Assembly (NCBI RefSeq): GCF_000380335.1
Contig: NC_021149.1
Span: 3,338,501-3,402,500, forward strand
DNA: 64,000 nucleotides
Direction: 5' to 3'
Source of the DNA: Azotobacter vinelandii CA
GTDB taxonomy: Bacteria; Pseudomonadota; Gammaproteobacteria; Pseudomonadales; Pseudomonadaceae
A program made the translations under genes and the position numbers. Below the pieces are notes generated by a model that saw only the letters and a program-made list of their open reading frames with translations, ran no database searches and was not told the origin of the DNA. Shown here piece by piece: positions 22,389-31,528 of the stretch; within the stretch, counting starts at the first letter, position 1; each line of letters begins with the position of its first letter.

Positions 22389-22976
22389 ATGTCCTTCGCC
22401 GAGCAATTGTCCCGCCTGCAAGCCTTTCTCGACGCCGACGATCTGCATGAAGAGGCGTTGGACTACGTCGCCGCCCACGGCTATCTGACAGCACTGTCGA
22501 TCTGTCCGAACCCCGTGCCCGAGCACGAATGGATCGACGCCCTGTTCGCCGAACCGCCGCACTACCGCAGCGACCTCGAGCAGGAAGAGGTCGAATCCAC
22601 GCTAGTCCTGCTCAAGGCTCATATCGCCCGTCAGTTGGCCAGCGACGAGGAGCCCGAGTTGCCTTGCGAACTCGACCTGGGCGACGATCCCGACGACTCC
22701 GACCTGCGCGGCTGGTGCATCGGTTTCATGGAAGGGGTGTTCCTGCGCGAGGAAGCCTGGTTCGAGGAAGCCGAGGAAGAAGTCAGCGAACTGCTGCTGC
22801 CGATCATGATCGGCTCGGGCCTGTTCGAGGATCAGCCGGACTTCGCGGAAATCGCCCATGACCGCAAGCTGGTGGACGAAATGATCCAGCAAATCCCGGA
22901 CCTGCTCACCGCGCTGTTCCTGCTCTGCCACGCTCCCGAGGAAAAACCGGCGCTGCTCAAACCGCGTCCCAACTGA
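22389..22976 (+). CDS. YecA/YgfB (UPF0149) family protein
   Basis: A 195-residue, very acidic all-helical protein. It begins MSFAEQLSRLQAFLDADDLH and contains the family pattern LDYVAAHGYLTALSICPNPV, WCIGFMEGVFLREEAWF and LPIMIGSG. E. coli YgfB/YecA proteins share this helical fold; YgfB affects antibiotic-resistance regulation in P. aeruginosa, but this copy may be a different paralogue. It lies divergent from recQ and 11 bp upstream of the DUF454 gene, so the two are probably co-transcribed. Confidence 0.85.
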   Translation: MSFAEQLSRLQAFLDADDLHEEALDYVAAHGYLTALSICPNPVPEHEWIDALFAEPPHYRSDLEQEEVESTLVLLKAHIARQLASDEEPELPCELDLGDDPDDSDLRGWCIGFMEGVFLREEAWFEEAEEEVSELLLPIMIGSGLFEDQPDFAEIAHDRKLVDEMIQQIPDLLTALFLLCHAPEEKPALLKPRPN

Positions 22977-22987
22977 GAGGGAGCGGA

Positions 22988-23392
22988 ATGACGCGGATCG
23001 TCCGCGAGAGCCAGTCCCGCCTGGTGCGCCATGCCCTGCAGGCGGCGGGCCTGCTCAGCCTGGCGCTGGGAGTGATCGGTATCTTCCTGCCGCTGCTGCC
23101 GACCACGCCCTTCCTGCTGCTGGCCGCCGCCTGCTTCATGCGCAGCTCGCGGCGCTTCTACTTCTGGCTGATCGGCCATCCCCGCCTGGGTCCCTGGATC
23201 CGCGATTACCTGGATGGCGAAGGCATTCCTCTCAAGGGCAAGGTCTACGCGGTCGGCCTGATGTGGACGAGTATTCTGCTGTCCTGCTATCTGATTCCGT
23301 TGTTGCCGGCACGCCTCTTCATGCTGGCCAGTGCCACCCTGGTCACGATCTATATCCTCAGGCAGAAGACCCGGCCGGTGCGGAACGACTGA
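22988..23392 (+). CDS. DUF454 (YbaN-like) inner-membrane protein
   Basis: A 134-residue membrane protein with the family hallmark GVIGIFLPLLPTTPFLLLAAACFMRSS and IGHPRLGPWIRDYLDG, then two more hydrophobic segments (LMWTSILLSCYLIPL and LFMLASATLVTIYIL). Function is unknown; YbaN relatives are widespread small membrane proteins. GAGAGGGAG precedes the ATG. Its 3' end overlaps the convergent tapT gene by 35 bp. Confidence 0.88.
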   Translation: MTRIVRESQSRLVRHALQAAGLLSLALGVIGIFLPLLPTTPFLLLAAACFMRSSRRFYFWLIGHPRLGPWIRDYLDGEGIPLKGKVYAVGLMWTSILLSCYLIPLLPARLFMLASATLVTIYILRQKTRPVRND

Positions 23393-23999
23393 TCGGGGCC
23401 GCCGGATCGCCCTCGTGATTGCGTCGATAGACCGTCTCTCCCATGGCCGCTATCTGTCCCTCGATCAGCGCCTCGAAAGGCCGCAGCATGGCATCGAAGC
23501 GCCCGGCCCCCTCGAGAAGGTTCAGGGCGCAGACGATCGCTTCGATGGTCGACAGTGCTCCCGCCATCGGCGCCTTGCGCAACCGGTAGCGCGACGACAG
23601 GCCCTCCGGCAGGGCGACCCGCGGCAGAGCCGCCAATTGCGGATTGAGATGAAGCAGCCGGCGGGCCTTGCGCCAGGTGCCGTCCGGCACGACCAGTTGC
23701 AGGGGCGCCCCGTCGCGCGCCAGCTCGGCCAGCGGCATGGCTCCCGCGCCGGGAAACAGCAGGCAGCTGCGCCGGGGACCATGCGCCAGCTCCGCCTCCA
23801 GTTCAGGGAAGGTTTCGCCGACCCGCAACTCGCCATTGTCCAGGGCCAGGGCAGCCAGACGGGCGGTGTTCAGAGCGTGCGAAGCCTCGCCGGGATGCTG
23901 CAGGATCAGCACCCGGGTGCGGCTGGACAGGCGGGGGACGAGCGCGCACAGACAATGGCCCAGCGGGCGGGCGCAACGGGAACAACGGGGACGCGACAT
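23358..23999 (-). CDS. tapT: tRNA-uridine aminocarboxypropyltransferase (DTW domain)
   Basis: A 213-residue DTW-domain protein. The N-terminal zinc site is CSRCARPLGHCLC. LILQHPGEASHALNTARL is followed by the signature VVPDGTWRKARRL (DxTW) and GLSSRYRLRKAP. The family transfers the aminocarboxypropyl group of SAM to uridine (acp3U47) in tRNA. The start at 23999 precedes the zinc site directly; long upstream codons in the frame are not conserved. It converges with the DUF454 gene. Confidence 0.85.
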   Translation of the reverse strand: MSRPRCSRCARPLGHCLCALVPRLSSRTRVLILQHPGEASHALNTARLAALALDNGELRVGETFPELEAELAHGPRRSCLLFPGAGAMPLAELARDGAPLQLVVPDGTWRKARRLLHLNPQLAALPRVALPEGLSSRYRLRKAPMAGALSTIEAIVCALNLLEGAGRFDAMLRPFEALIEGQIAAMGETVYRRNHEGDPAAPISRSAPAGSSA

Positions 24000-24053
24000 A
24001 AATTCTCCTCGGCGGAGAAGTCTGCCACAACCCGGACGGGACGGAAAAACGGA

Positions 24054-24077
24054 ACAGGGCGCCCGCAGGCGCCCTGT
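24054..24077 (-). terminator. rho-independent terminator after the 45-residue ORF
   Basis: ACAGGGCGCC-CGCA-GGCGCCCTGT forms a perfect 10-bp stem. On the minus strand it is followed by TTCCGTTTTTCC. It lies 11 bp downstream of the small gene's stop and upstream of tapT, so it separates the two transcripts. Confidence 0.75.
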
Positions 24078-24088
24078 CGGATCAGCGA

Positions 24089-24226
24089 TCAGCGGCGGCG
24101 TGCCCGCTCCTCGGCCAGACGACGACGTTCGTCGCTTTCCAGGGGAATGGGCTGCATGCGCCCGGCGGCATCCAGACCGAACAAGGTAGCAAGATCGGTG
24201 AGCAAACGATTGAGCCAAGCGTTCAT
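24089..24226 (-). CDS. conserved small protein, 45 residues
   Basis: MNAWLNRLLTDLATLFGLDA, then GRMQPIPLESDERRRLAEER and a final basic ARRR. A hydrophobic N-terminal helix is followed by a charged tail, so it may associate with the membrane. A strong GGAGG lies 7 bp before the ATG and a clear terminator follows, which together support a real gene. I recall similar small pseudomonad proteins but no function. Confidence 0.65.
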   Translation of the reverse strand: MNAWLNRLLTDLATLFGLDAAGRMQPIPLESDERRRLAEERARRR

Positions 24227-24408
24227 GACCAGTCCTCCGGTTACGACCAAGTGGGGCTTTCGGACGGCCGTTGCATGGGCAACCCATGCCATCCTTGTCT
24301 TCAGGATAGCCGCTGTTTCGTCCTTACGGTCTGACCCGTATCAAAAAGGCACCGGCGGAACCGCGCCGCTTCGCCGGGACATACGACGAAAGCGGCCCCC
24401 GCCACGCC

Positions 24409-25386
24409 TTACTGGGTCAGTTCCTGCTCGCTGAACAGCCCCTCGAACAGCATGCTCGACAGGTAACGCTCGCCGGAGTCGGGCAGGATCACCACGAGGG
24501 TCTTGCCCTGCAGCGCGGGCTCGTGCTCGGCCAGCCGCACGGCGGCAGCCATGGCCGCGCCGCTGGAGATCCCGCAGAGAATGCCCTCCTCGCGCATCAG
24601 GCGCAGGGCCATGTCCTTGGCCTCGTCGTCGGTGATCCGCTCGACCCGGTCGACCAGGGTCAGATCCAGGTTCTTCGGCACGAAACCGGCGCCGATGCCC
24701 TGGATCTTGTGCGGCGCCGGCTTGACTTCCTCGCCGGCCAGGGTCTGGCTGATCACCGGCGAGCCGGCCGGCTCGACGGCCACCGAGAGCAGCGGTTTGC
24801 CGCAGGTCTGCTTGATGTAGCGGGACACCCCGGTGATGGTGCCACCGGTTCCGACTCCGGCGACCAGCACGTCCACGGCGCCATCGGTGTCGTTCCAGAT
24901 CTCCGGACCGGTGGTCTTCTCGTGGATCGCCGGGTTGGCCGGGTTGTCGAACTGCTGCGGCATGAAGTACAGCCCGGAATCGGCGGCGGCGATCTCGGTC
25001 GCCTTCTCGATGGCGCCCTTCATGCCCTTGGCCGCCTCGGTGAGCACCAGCTCGGCACCCAGCGCCTTGAGCACCTTGCGCCGCTCCAGGCTCATCGACG
25101 CCGGCATGGTGAGGATCAGCCTGTAGCCGCGCGCCGCGGCGACGAAGGCCAGGCCGATGCCGGTATTGCCCGAGGTCGGCTCGACCAGGGTCATGCCAGG
25201 CTTCAGACGTCCACTGGCCTCAGCGTCCCAGACCAGATTGGCGCCGATCCGGCACTTGACCGAATAGGACGGGTTGCGTCCCTCGATCTTGGCCAGGATG
25301 GTCACGCCCTGCGGGGCCAGGCGGTTGATCTTGACCAGCGGCGTATTGCCGATGGACTGTGCGTTGTCGGCATAGATGCGGCTCAT
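24409..25386 (-). CDS. cysK: cysteine synthase A (O-acetylserine sulfhydrylase)
   Basis: A 325-residue PLP enzyme that makes cysteine from O-acetylserine and sulfide. Motifs: [12 protein letters not shown], the usual PLP-lysine region reading [11 protein letters not shown] near residue 42, the substrate loop [13 protein letters not shown], the phosphate-binding loop [16 protein letters not shown], and [11 protein letters not shown] near the C terminus. The ATG at 25386 matches the family start. Adjacent and divergent to the MoxR gene. No leader element was recognised. Confidence 0.95.
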   Translation of the reverse strand: MSRIYADNAQSIGNTPLVKINRLAPQGVTILAKIEGRNPSYSVKCRIGANLVWDAEASGRLKPGMTLVEPTSGNTGIGLAFVAAARGYRLILTMPASMSLERRKVLKALGAELVLTEAAKGMKGAIEKATEIAAADSGLYFMPQQFDNPANPAIHEKTTGPEIWNDTDGAVDVLVAGVGTGGTITGVSRYIKQTCGKPLLSVAVEPAGSPVISQTLAGEEVKPAPHKIQGIGAGFVPKNLDLTLVDRVERITDDEAKDMALRLMREEGILCGISSGAAMAAAVRLAEHEPALQGKTLVVILPDSGERYLSSMLFEGLFSEQELTQ

Positions 25387-25555
25387 GGCGCTTTCCCTGT
25401 TGAGTGCCAGAAAGATGGGCAAGCCTAAGTCGCCGTGCTGGCGCCGTCCAGACCCCATCACGCCTGCAGCGACGCCCGCACTTGGTTATAGTCGGCTCCT
25501 GGTTCGGTCACCACGGACCGACGCGCACCGGCGCCATCCCATGCGAGGATTCACG

Positions 25556-26401
25556 ATGAAGTTCCAGGGCACTTCCACCTACGTGGCCAGCGACAGTCTC
25601 AGGCTCGCCGTCAACGCTGCCATCACCCTGCAGCGTCCCCTGCTGGTCAAGGGCGAGCCGGGCACCGGCAAGACCCTGCTCGCCGAGCAACTGGCCCAAT
25701 CGCTCGACACCCGGCTGATCGCCTGGCACATCAAATCCACCACCAAGGCCCAGCAGGGCCTCTACGAATACGACGCGGTGAGCCGCCTGCGCGACTCGCA
25801 ACTGGGCGTGGACAAGGTCCACGACGTGCGCAACTACCTGCGCAAGGGCAAGCTGTGGGAAGCCTTCGAGGCCGAGGAGCGGGTGGTCCTGCTGATCGAC
25901 GAGATCGACAAGGCCGACATCGAGTTCCCCAACGACCTGCTGCAGGAACTCGACCGCATGGAGTTCTTCGTCTACGAGACCGGCGAAACGGTCAAGGCCC
26001 GCCAGCGACCGATCGTGGTCATCACCTCGAACAACGAGAAGGAACTGCCCGACGCCTTCCTGCGCCGCTGCTTCTTCCACTACATCGCCTTCCCCGACCG
26101 CGAGACGCTGCAGAAGATCGTCGACGTGCACTTTCCCGGCATCAAGGGCGAACTGGTGGCCGAGGCGCTGGATGTGTTCTTCGACGTGCGGGGGATTCCC
26201 GGACTGAAGAAGAAGCCCTCCACCTCCGAGCTGGTCGACTGGCTGAAGCTGCTGCTGGCCGACGACATCGACCTCGCCGCGCTGCGCGAGCGCGACCCGG
26301 CCAAGGCCATCCCGCCGCTGGCCGGCGCCCTGGTGAAGAACGAGCAGGACACGCAACTGCTGGAGCGCCTGGCGTTCATGGCACGCCGCGGGACCCGCTG
26401 A
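25556..26401 (+). CDS. MoxR-type AAA+ ATPase
   Basis: A 281-residue AAA+ protein with Walker A GEPGTGKTLLAEQ, Walker B VVLLIDEIDKAD, sensor 1 VVITSNNEKELPDAFLRRC and a C-terminal lid domain. MoxR ATPases act as chaperones that insert cofactors or activate VWA-domain partners. The partner is encoded 64 bp downstream. GAGGA lies 6 bp before the ATG at 25556. The pair matches a conserved MoxR/VWA module next to cysK in pseudomonads. The target is unknown. Confidence 0.92.
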   Translation: MKFQGTSTYVASDSLRLAVNAAITLQRPLLVKGEPGTGKTLLAEQLAQSLDTRLIAWHIKSTTKAQQGLYEYDAVSRLRDSQLGVDKVHDVRNYLRKGKLWEAFEAEERVVLLIDEIDKADIEFPNDLLQELDRMEFFVYETGETVKARQRPIVVITSNNEKELPDAFLRRCFFHYIAFPDRETLQKIVDVHFPGIKGELVAEALDVFFDVRGIPGLKKKPSTSELVDWLKLLLADDIDLAALRERDPAKAIPPLAGALVKNEQDTQLLERLAFMARRGTR

Positions 26402-26465
26402 GCACCGCGCCATCCGCGAGCAAACGATCCGACGGCTCGATAGACAGATAGACGAGGCTGCCGCC

Positions 26466-27644
26466 ATGCTGCTCAACCTGTTCAACGAAATGCGCGCGGC
26501 CAGGGTACCGGTCTCGCTGCGCGAACTGCTCGACCTGATCGAGGCGCTCGAACGGCGGCTGGTGTTCGCCGACATGGACGAATTCTACTTCCTCGCCCGC
26601 ACCGTCCTGGTCAAGGACGAACGGCACTTCGACAAGTTCGACCGGGCCTTCGCCGCCTACTTCCGGGGCCTGGAAAACCTCGACGACCTGCTCGAGGCGC
26701 TGATCCCCGAGGAGTGGCTGCGCAAGGAATTCGAGCGCCAGCTGAGCGACGCGGAGAAGGCGCAGATCCAGTCCCTGGGCGGCCTCGAGAAGCTGCTGGA
26801 AACCTTCAGGAAGCGACTGGCGGAACAGCAGGAACGGCACGCCGGCGGCAACAAATGGATCGGCACCGGCGGCACCAGCCCCTTCGGCTCGGGCGGCTAT
26901 AACCCCGAGGGTATCCGCATCGGCGAGGCCGGCGAGCGCCGGGGCAAGGCGGTCAAGGTCTGGGAAAAACGCGAATACCGCAACCTCGACGACCAGGTCG
27001 AACTCGGCACGCGCAACCTGAAGATGGCGCTGCGCCGCCTGCGCAGCTTCGCCCGCCAGGGCGCCGCCGAGGAACTCGACCTCGACGCCACCATCGCCCA
27101 CACCGCGCGCGACGCCGGTCTGCTCAACATCCAGTTGCGCCCGGAACGGCACAACAGCGTGAAGCTGCTCCTGCTGCTGGACATCGGCGGCTCGATGGAT
27201 GCCCACGTGAAGGTCTGCGAGGAACTGTTCGCCGCCTGCCACAGCGAGTTCAAGCACCTGGAGCACTACTACTTCCACAACTTCATCTACGAGAGCCTGT
27301 GGAAGGACAACCGCCGGCGCCATTCCGAGCGCATCGCGACCCACGACCTGCTGCACAAGTACGGGCCGGACTACAAGGTGGTGTTCGTCGGCGACGCCTC
27401 CATGTCCCCCTACGAGATCCTCCAGCCCGGCGGCAGCGTCGAGCACTGGAACGAGGAGCCCGGCCTGGCCTGGATGCAGCGTTTCACGGAGATCTACCGC
27501 AAGCTCATCTGGATCAACCCGTCCCCCGAACATGCCTGGAACCACGGCAGCTCGATACGGATCGTCCGCGACCTGGTCGGGCAGCGCATGTATCCCCTGA
27601 CCCTGAGCGGGCTGGAGGAAGGCATGCGCTATCTGGCCAAGTGA
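26466..27644 (+). CDS. VWA-domain (CoxE-like) protein
   Basis: A 392-residue protein. A helical N-terminal half contains a Gly-rich segment near 125-150 (WIGTGGTSPFGSGGYNPEG). A C-terminal von Willebrand A domain has the MIDAS loop LLLLDIGGSMDAHV near residue 240 and the conserved FHNFIYESLWKDNRRR. It is the usual partner of MoxR ATPases; the metal-dependent VWA domain binds targets. Its stop is followed after 6 bp by inverted-repeat element B. Confidence 0.88.
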   Translation: MLLNLFNEMRAARVPVSLRELLDLIEALERRLVFADMDEFYFLARTVLVKDERHFDKFDRAFAAYFRGLENLDDLLEALIPEEWLRKEFERQLSDAEKAQIQSLGGLEKLLETFRKRLAEQQERHAGGNKWIGTGGTSPFGSGGYNPEGIRIGEAGERRGKAVKVWEKREYRNLDDQVELGTRNLKMALRRLRSFARQGAAEELDLDATIAHTARDAGLLNIQLRPERHNSVKLLLLLDIGGSMDAHVKVCEELFAACHSEFKHLEHYYFHNFIYESLWKDNRRRHSERIATHDLLHKYGPDYKVVFVGDASMSPYEILQPGGSVEHWNEEPGLAWMQRFTEIYRKLIWINPSPEHAWNHGSSIRIVRDLVGQRMYPLTLSGLEEGMRYLAK

Positions 27645-27650
27645 TGCCTT

Positions 27651-27946
27651 GGGCGTGTCATCAATTGTTTCCCGCGTTGCGACGGAGCCTGTTTTGGCAC
27701 AGGGCAAGGCGCGAGGAGAGAAGTTTGGTCATTCCAAACGAACGACGAGCAACGCCGCACTGTGCCAAAACAGGCCCGTCCCTGCGGGTGGGGCCGCCTA
27801 GGCTGCGCCGGAAATGGGGCCAGGCGGCGTTGCAGCCTTTGGCAAGGGAATGACCATTGCCTGCAGGCTGCGCCTTGCCGAACGCGGCCCGGCCTGGCCC
27901 CATTTCCGGCAGCAACGCAACCGGGGAAACAATTGATGACACGCCC
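27651..27946. mobile_element. MITE-like inverted-repeat element B
   Basis: A sister of the element at 5666-5938. Perfect 23-bp terminal repeats (27651-27673 and 27924-27946) start GGGCGTGTCATCAATTGTTT. Stem 1 pairs GCCTGTTTTGGCACAG (27687-27702) with 27760-27775. Stem 2 pairs 27807-27824 with 27893-27910. The 43-nt core at 27707-27749 is identical to 5725-5767 of copy A, while the stems differ by paired changes. It fills the space between two convergent genes; the downstream gene's TAG stop uses its last base. No exact target duplication was found. It may serve as a bidirectional terminator. Confidence 0.8.
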
Positions 27947-28719
27947 TAAACCCTGCCGCGGGCGATGCACTCGCCCAGCCGCCACAGCGTCCACTCGCCC
28001 GGCCGATGGGCGATCCAGGTTTCGTTGGCGGTCAAGGGCTCGGTGGCCAGTACCGTCACTACGTCGTTCGGCGTCGTCTCGGCCTGAAAGTCCACGGTCA
28101 GGTCGGCGTCCTTCAGCCGCGCCGGGCCGAAGGGCGAACGGCGGGTGATCTCCGCCAGCTTGGTGGTGCAGAAGCTGAACAGCCAGTCGCCGTTGCCCAG
28201 CAGGCAGTTGAACACACCCTTGGCACGATACTCGTCGCAGGCTTTCACCAGGACCGGCAACAGTTCCCGCTCCGCCACCGGCTCGGGAAAGGCCTGCCGC
28301 ACCCGGTTGAGCAGGTCGCAGAAAGCCCGCTCGCTGTCGGTGTCGCCCACCGGCCGGTAGAACCCCGTCGGCGGCTGGAAATCCGCCAGTTGGCCGTTAT
28401 GGGCGAAGCACCAGTTGTGGCCCCAGAGTTCGCGCACGAAGGGATGGGTATTGGCCAGGCAGATGCGCCCGACGTTGGCCTGGCGGATGTGGCCGATGAC
28501 CAGTTCGCTCTTGATCGGATAACGCTGCACCAGCCGGGCCACTTCGGAATCGGCGCTCGCCGCCGGGTCCTGGAACAGCCGCACGCCGCGCCCCTCGTAG
28601 AAGACGATGCCCCAGCCGTCGCGGTGCGGTCCGGTGCGCCCGCCGCGCTGCATCAGGCCGGTGAAGCTGAAGACGATATCGGTCGGAACGTTGGCGCTCA
28701 TGCCGAGCAGTTCGCACAT
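27946..28719 (-). CDS. class II glutamine amidotransferase, YafJ-like
   Basis: A 257-residue Ntn-type amidotransferase. The start MCELLGM is chosen so that Cys2 becomes the N-terminal nucleophile after Met removal. Family motifs are GGRTGPHRDGWGIVFYEG, VIGHIRQANVG, NTHPFVRELWGHNWCFAHNGQLAD and GDTDSERAFCDLL. It hydrolyses glutamine; the acceptor is unknown. The TAG stop coincides with the edge of element B, so the terminal residues RGRV may have been altered by insertion. Confidence 0.9.
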   Translation of the reverse strand: MCELLGMSANVPTDIVFSFTGLMQRGGRTGPHRDGWGIVFYEGRGVRLFQDPAASADSEVARLVQRYPIKSELVIGHIRQANVGRICLANTHPFVRELWGHNWCFAHNGQLADFQPPTGFYRPVGDTDSERAFCDLLNRVRQAFPEPVAERELLPVLVKACDEYRAKGVFNCLLGNGDWLFSFCTTKLAEITRRSPFGPARLKDADLTVDFQAETTPNDVVTVLATEPLTANETWIAHRPGEWTLWRLGECIARGRV

Positions 28720-28753
28720 CGCGGGGGTTCCTCGCAGACGACCCGGACCGGTT

Positions 28754-29200
28754 TCAGAAACGCCGGTCGGCGCGCAGGCCCTGCGTCCCGCCGGCTTCGC
28801 CACGCTTCACCGGCTCGCGCACCGCCGGCTCCTCGCCAGCGTCCGCCGGCGCAGGGCCGAGCACGCCCCGCCGGCGCAGCAACAGCCAGCGCGCCCCGAT
28901 CAGCGACAGATACAAGGCCATACCGATCATCCCGTACAGCGCCAGATCGGCCACCGCGCGCCAGGCGTTGCTGTCGACGCCGAACAGCAGGTCGAGAGCG
29001 GTGACGGCGATGGCCGGCGCGAACAGCCCCTCGCCCGGATCGACGATGGTCGGAGCCAGCAGCAGCACCGCCATGAGCACCCGCAACGGCTCGTACAGCC
29101 CGCGCCACATCCAGCGGGTCAGGCGGAACCAGACCAGCAGGCAACCCAGCGCGGCGATGCCGTAGACAGTCCAGGCAAGCAGATAGTCGTTATCGATCAT
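28754..29200 (-). CDS. small inner-membrane protein next to ptrB
   Basis: A 148-residue protein with about four hydrophobic segments: LAWTVYGIAALGCLLVWF, PLRVLMAVLLLAPTIV, a short amphipathic stretch, and LALYGMIGMALYLSLIGA. It ends in a charged tail (LLRRRGVLG...). It is the conserved neighbour of oligopeptidase B in pseudomonads. Function is unknown. It is followed 34 bp later by the amidotransferase on the same strand and divergent from ptrB. Confidence 0.8.
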   Translation of the reverse strand: MIDNDYLLAWTVYGIAALGCLLVWFRLTRWMWRGLYEPLRVLMAVLLLAPTIVDPGEGLFAPAIAVTALDLLFGVDSNAWRAVADLALYGMIGMALYLSLIGARWLLLRRRGVLGPAPADAGEEPAVREPVKRGEAGGTQGLRADRRF

Positions 29201-29304
29201 GGCGGTGTGAGACTGGCGGAAGGGTGCTTATCATAACGATATTTCCCCGCCGCGGCGCCACTGCCGGAATTCGCGCCGTCGGCTGCCAGCCGCCAGGAGC
29301 CGCC

Positions 29305-31353
29305 ATGCCGCAACCCCCCATCGCCCGAATCGAGAGCCATTGTGCCGATCCCTACCGCTGGCTGGAGCAGCGCGACGACCCACAGGTGCTCGCCTATCTG
29401 GAAGCGGAGAACGCCTACCTGGAGGCCGAGCTCGCGGATGTCGGCGCGCTGCGCGAGAGCCTGTTCCAGGAGGTCAAGGGCCGCATCCGCGAAACCGACC
29501 TGTCCCTGCCGGTACCCTGGGGACCCTGGCTCTACTACCAGCGCACCACAGCCGGCGACGAATACCCGCGCCACTACCGCTGCCCGCGCCCGGCGGACGG
29601 CTCGCTACGGACCGACACCAGCCGCGAGGAACTGCTGCTCGACCCAAATGCCCTGGCCGACGGCGGCTACCTGTCGCTCGGCGCCTTCGAGATCAGCCCC
29701 GACCACCGTTGCCTGGCCTACAGCCTGGATAGCAGCGGCGACGAGATCTACCGGCTGTTCGTCAGGGAGCTGGACAGCGGCGTGCTGCACGAACTGCCCT
29801 TCGAGGACTGCGACGGCAACATGACCTGGGCCAACGACAGCCGGACGCTGTTCTTCGCCGAACTGGACGACACCCAGCGCCCGCACAGGCTGTACCGCTA
29901 CCGGCTCGGCGACGACGAGACCGAGCTGGTGTTCAACGAGCCGGACGGACGCTTCTTCATTCATTGCTACCGCGCCAGCTCCGAGCGCCAGTTGCTCCTC
30001 CTGAGCAGCAGCAAGACCACCTGCGAGGCCTGGACGCTGGATGCCGAACGCCCGCAGGAAGCCTTCGTCTGCCTGGCGCCGCGCCAGGAGGGCCACGAGT
30101 ACTACCCCGACCACGGGCGCATCGACGGCGACTGGGGCTGGCTGATCCGCAGCAACCAGGACGGCATCGAATTCGCCGTCTACCAGGCCCCCGAGGGTGC
30201 GCCGGGGCGCGAGCACTGGCGGCCGCGGATCGCTCACGACGCGGCGCGGATGATCGAGGACCTCAGCCTGAACGCCGCGGGCTTCGTCCTCAGCCTGCGC
30301 GAGAAGGGTCTGCCGATCGTCGAGGTGCACCCGGCCGAGGCCACGCCCTACCGCGTTGAACTGCCGGACGCCGCCTACAGCCTGGACGTGCAGGACATCC
30401 TGGAATTCGACAGCCCGGTGATCCGCCTGCGCTACGAGGCGCTCAACCGCCCGGCGCAGATCCGCCAGTTGGACCTGGCCAGCGGCGCCCAGCGAGTGCT
30501 CAAGGAAACCCCGGTGGAAGGACCGTTCGACGCCGACGACTATCTCAGCCTGCGGCTCTGGGCCGAGGCGGCCGACGGCGCGCGCATCCCGGTCAGCCTG
30601 GTCGCCCGCCGCGACATCCTCCGAGGCGAGGGGCAAAAGCGCCCCGCTCCGCTCTATCTCTATGGCTACGGCGCCTATGGCGAGAGCCTCGACCCCTGGT
30701 TCTCCCACGCCCGGCTGAGCCTCCTGGAGCGCGGCTTCGTCTTCGCCATCGCCCATGTGCGCGGCGGCGGCGAACTGGGCGAGGCCTGGTACCGCGCCGG
30801 CAAGCTGGAACACAAGGAAAACACCTTCGGCGACTTCATCGCCGTGGCCGAGCACCTGATCGCCGAGGGCGTCACCTGCGCCGACCGGCTGGCGATCAGC
30901 GGCGGCAGCGCCGGCGGCCTGCTGATCGGCGCCGTGCTCAACCGGCGTCCGGAGCTGTTCGCCGCGGCGATCGCCGAGGTGCCCTTCGTCGACGTGCTGA
31001 ACACCATGCACAACCCCGAGCTGCCGCTGACCGTCACCGAGTACGACGAGTGGGGCGATCCGCGCGATCCCGAGGTCCATGCCCGGATCGCCGCCTACGC
31101 CCCCTACGAGAACGTGCGCGCCCAGGCCTACCCGGCGATCCTCGCGGTGGCCAGCTACCACGACAGCCGGGTGCAGTACTGGGAGGCGGCGAAGTGGGTG
31201 GCCAGGCTGCGCGCCAGCAAGACCGACGCCAACCTGCTGCTGCTGAAGACCGAGTTCGGCGCCGGCCACGGCGGCATGAGCGGACGCTATCAGGCACTCA
31301 GGGACGTGGCGCTGGAATACGCCTTCCTGCTCAGGGTGCTCGGCCGGGTCTGA
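29305..31353 (+). CDS. ptrB: oligopeptidase B (S9A serine peptidase)
   Basis: A 682-residue prolyl-oligopeptidase family enzyme with an N-terminal beta-propeller (about 75-405) and a C-terminal alpha/beta hydrolase domain. The catalytic triad is Ser in ISGGSAGGLLIG, Asp in SYHDSRVQYWE and His in FGAGHGGMSGRY. Oligopeptidase B cleaves short peptides after Arg/Lys in the cytosol. The ATG at 29305 has AGGAG 6 bp upstream and matches the family start. No signal peptide. Confidence 0.94.
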   Translation: MPQPPIARIESHCADPYRWLEQRDDPQVLAYLEAENAYLEAELADVGALRESLFQEVKGRIRETDLSLPVPWGPWLYYQRTTAGDEYPRHYRCPRPADGSLRTDTSREELLLDPNALADGGYLSLGAFEISPDHRCLAYSLDSSGDEIYRLFVRELDSGVLHELPFEDCDGNMTWANDSRTLFFAELDDTQRPHRLYRYRLGDDETELVFNEPDGRFFIHCYRASSERQLLLLSSSKTTCEAWTLDAERPQEAFVCLAPRQEGHEYYPDHGRIDGDWGWLIRSNQDGIEFAVYQAPEGAPGREHWRPRIAHDAARMIEDLSLNAAGFVLSLREKGLPIVEVHPAEATPYRVELPDAAYSLDVQDILEFDSPVIRLRYEALNRPAQIRQLDLASGAQRVLKETPVEGPFDADDYLSLRLWAEAADGARIPVSLVARRDILRGEGQKRPAPLYLYGYGAYGESLDPWFSHARLSLLERGFVFAIAHVRGGGELGEAWYRAGKLEHKENTFGDFIAVAEHLIAEGVTCADRLAISGGSAGGLLIGAVLNRRPELFAAAIAEVPFVDVLNTMHNPELPLTVTEYDEWGDPRDPEVHARIAAYAPYENVRAQAYPAILAVASYHDSRVQYWEAAKWVARLRASKTDANLLLLKTEFGAGHGGMSGRYQALRDVALEYAFLLRVLGRV

Positions 31354-31528
31354 GACCCGGAGCCAGCCTTGGCAAGGGCTCCGGCGGCTTGCCGGCGAGG
31401 AGCGGACTCATCTGCGATTGGGGTTGCGCCAGGCAAAAACATCCGCACGAATTCGCTCCCATCGCAGAGCCATCGGCCTCGTTCCTCCGGGCAAGACCTT
31501 GAAAGATTGTCCCCGAAAAGGCCGAGGT

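Noticed and set aside
27651-27946. Element B as a plain rho-independent terminator
   Set aside because: It is far too long, has three separate stems and shares an identical 43-nt core with a mobile copy at 5666-5938.
31354-31528. GGAGCC...GGCTCC hairpin as a terminator between ptrB and YihY
   Set aside because: The stem is short with mismatches and no T-tract; not strong enough to list.
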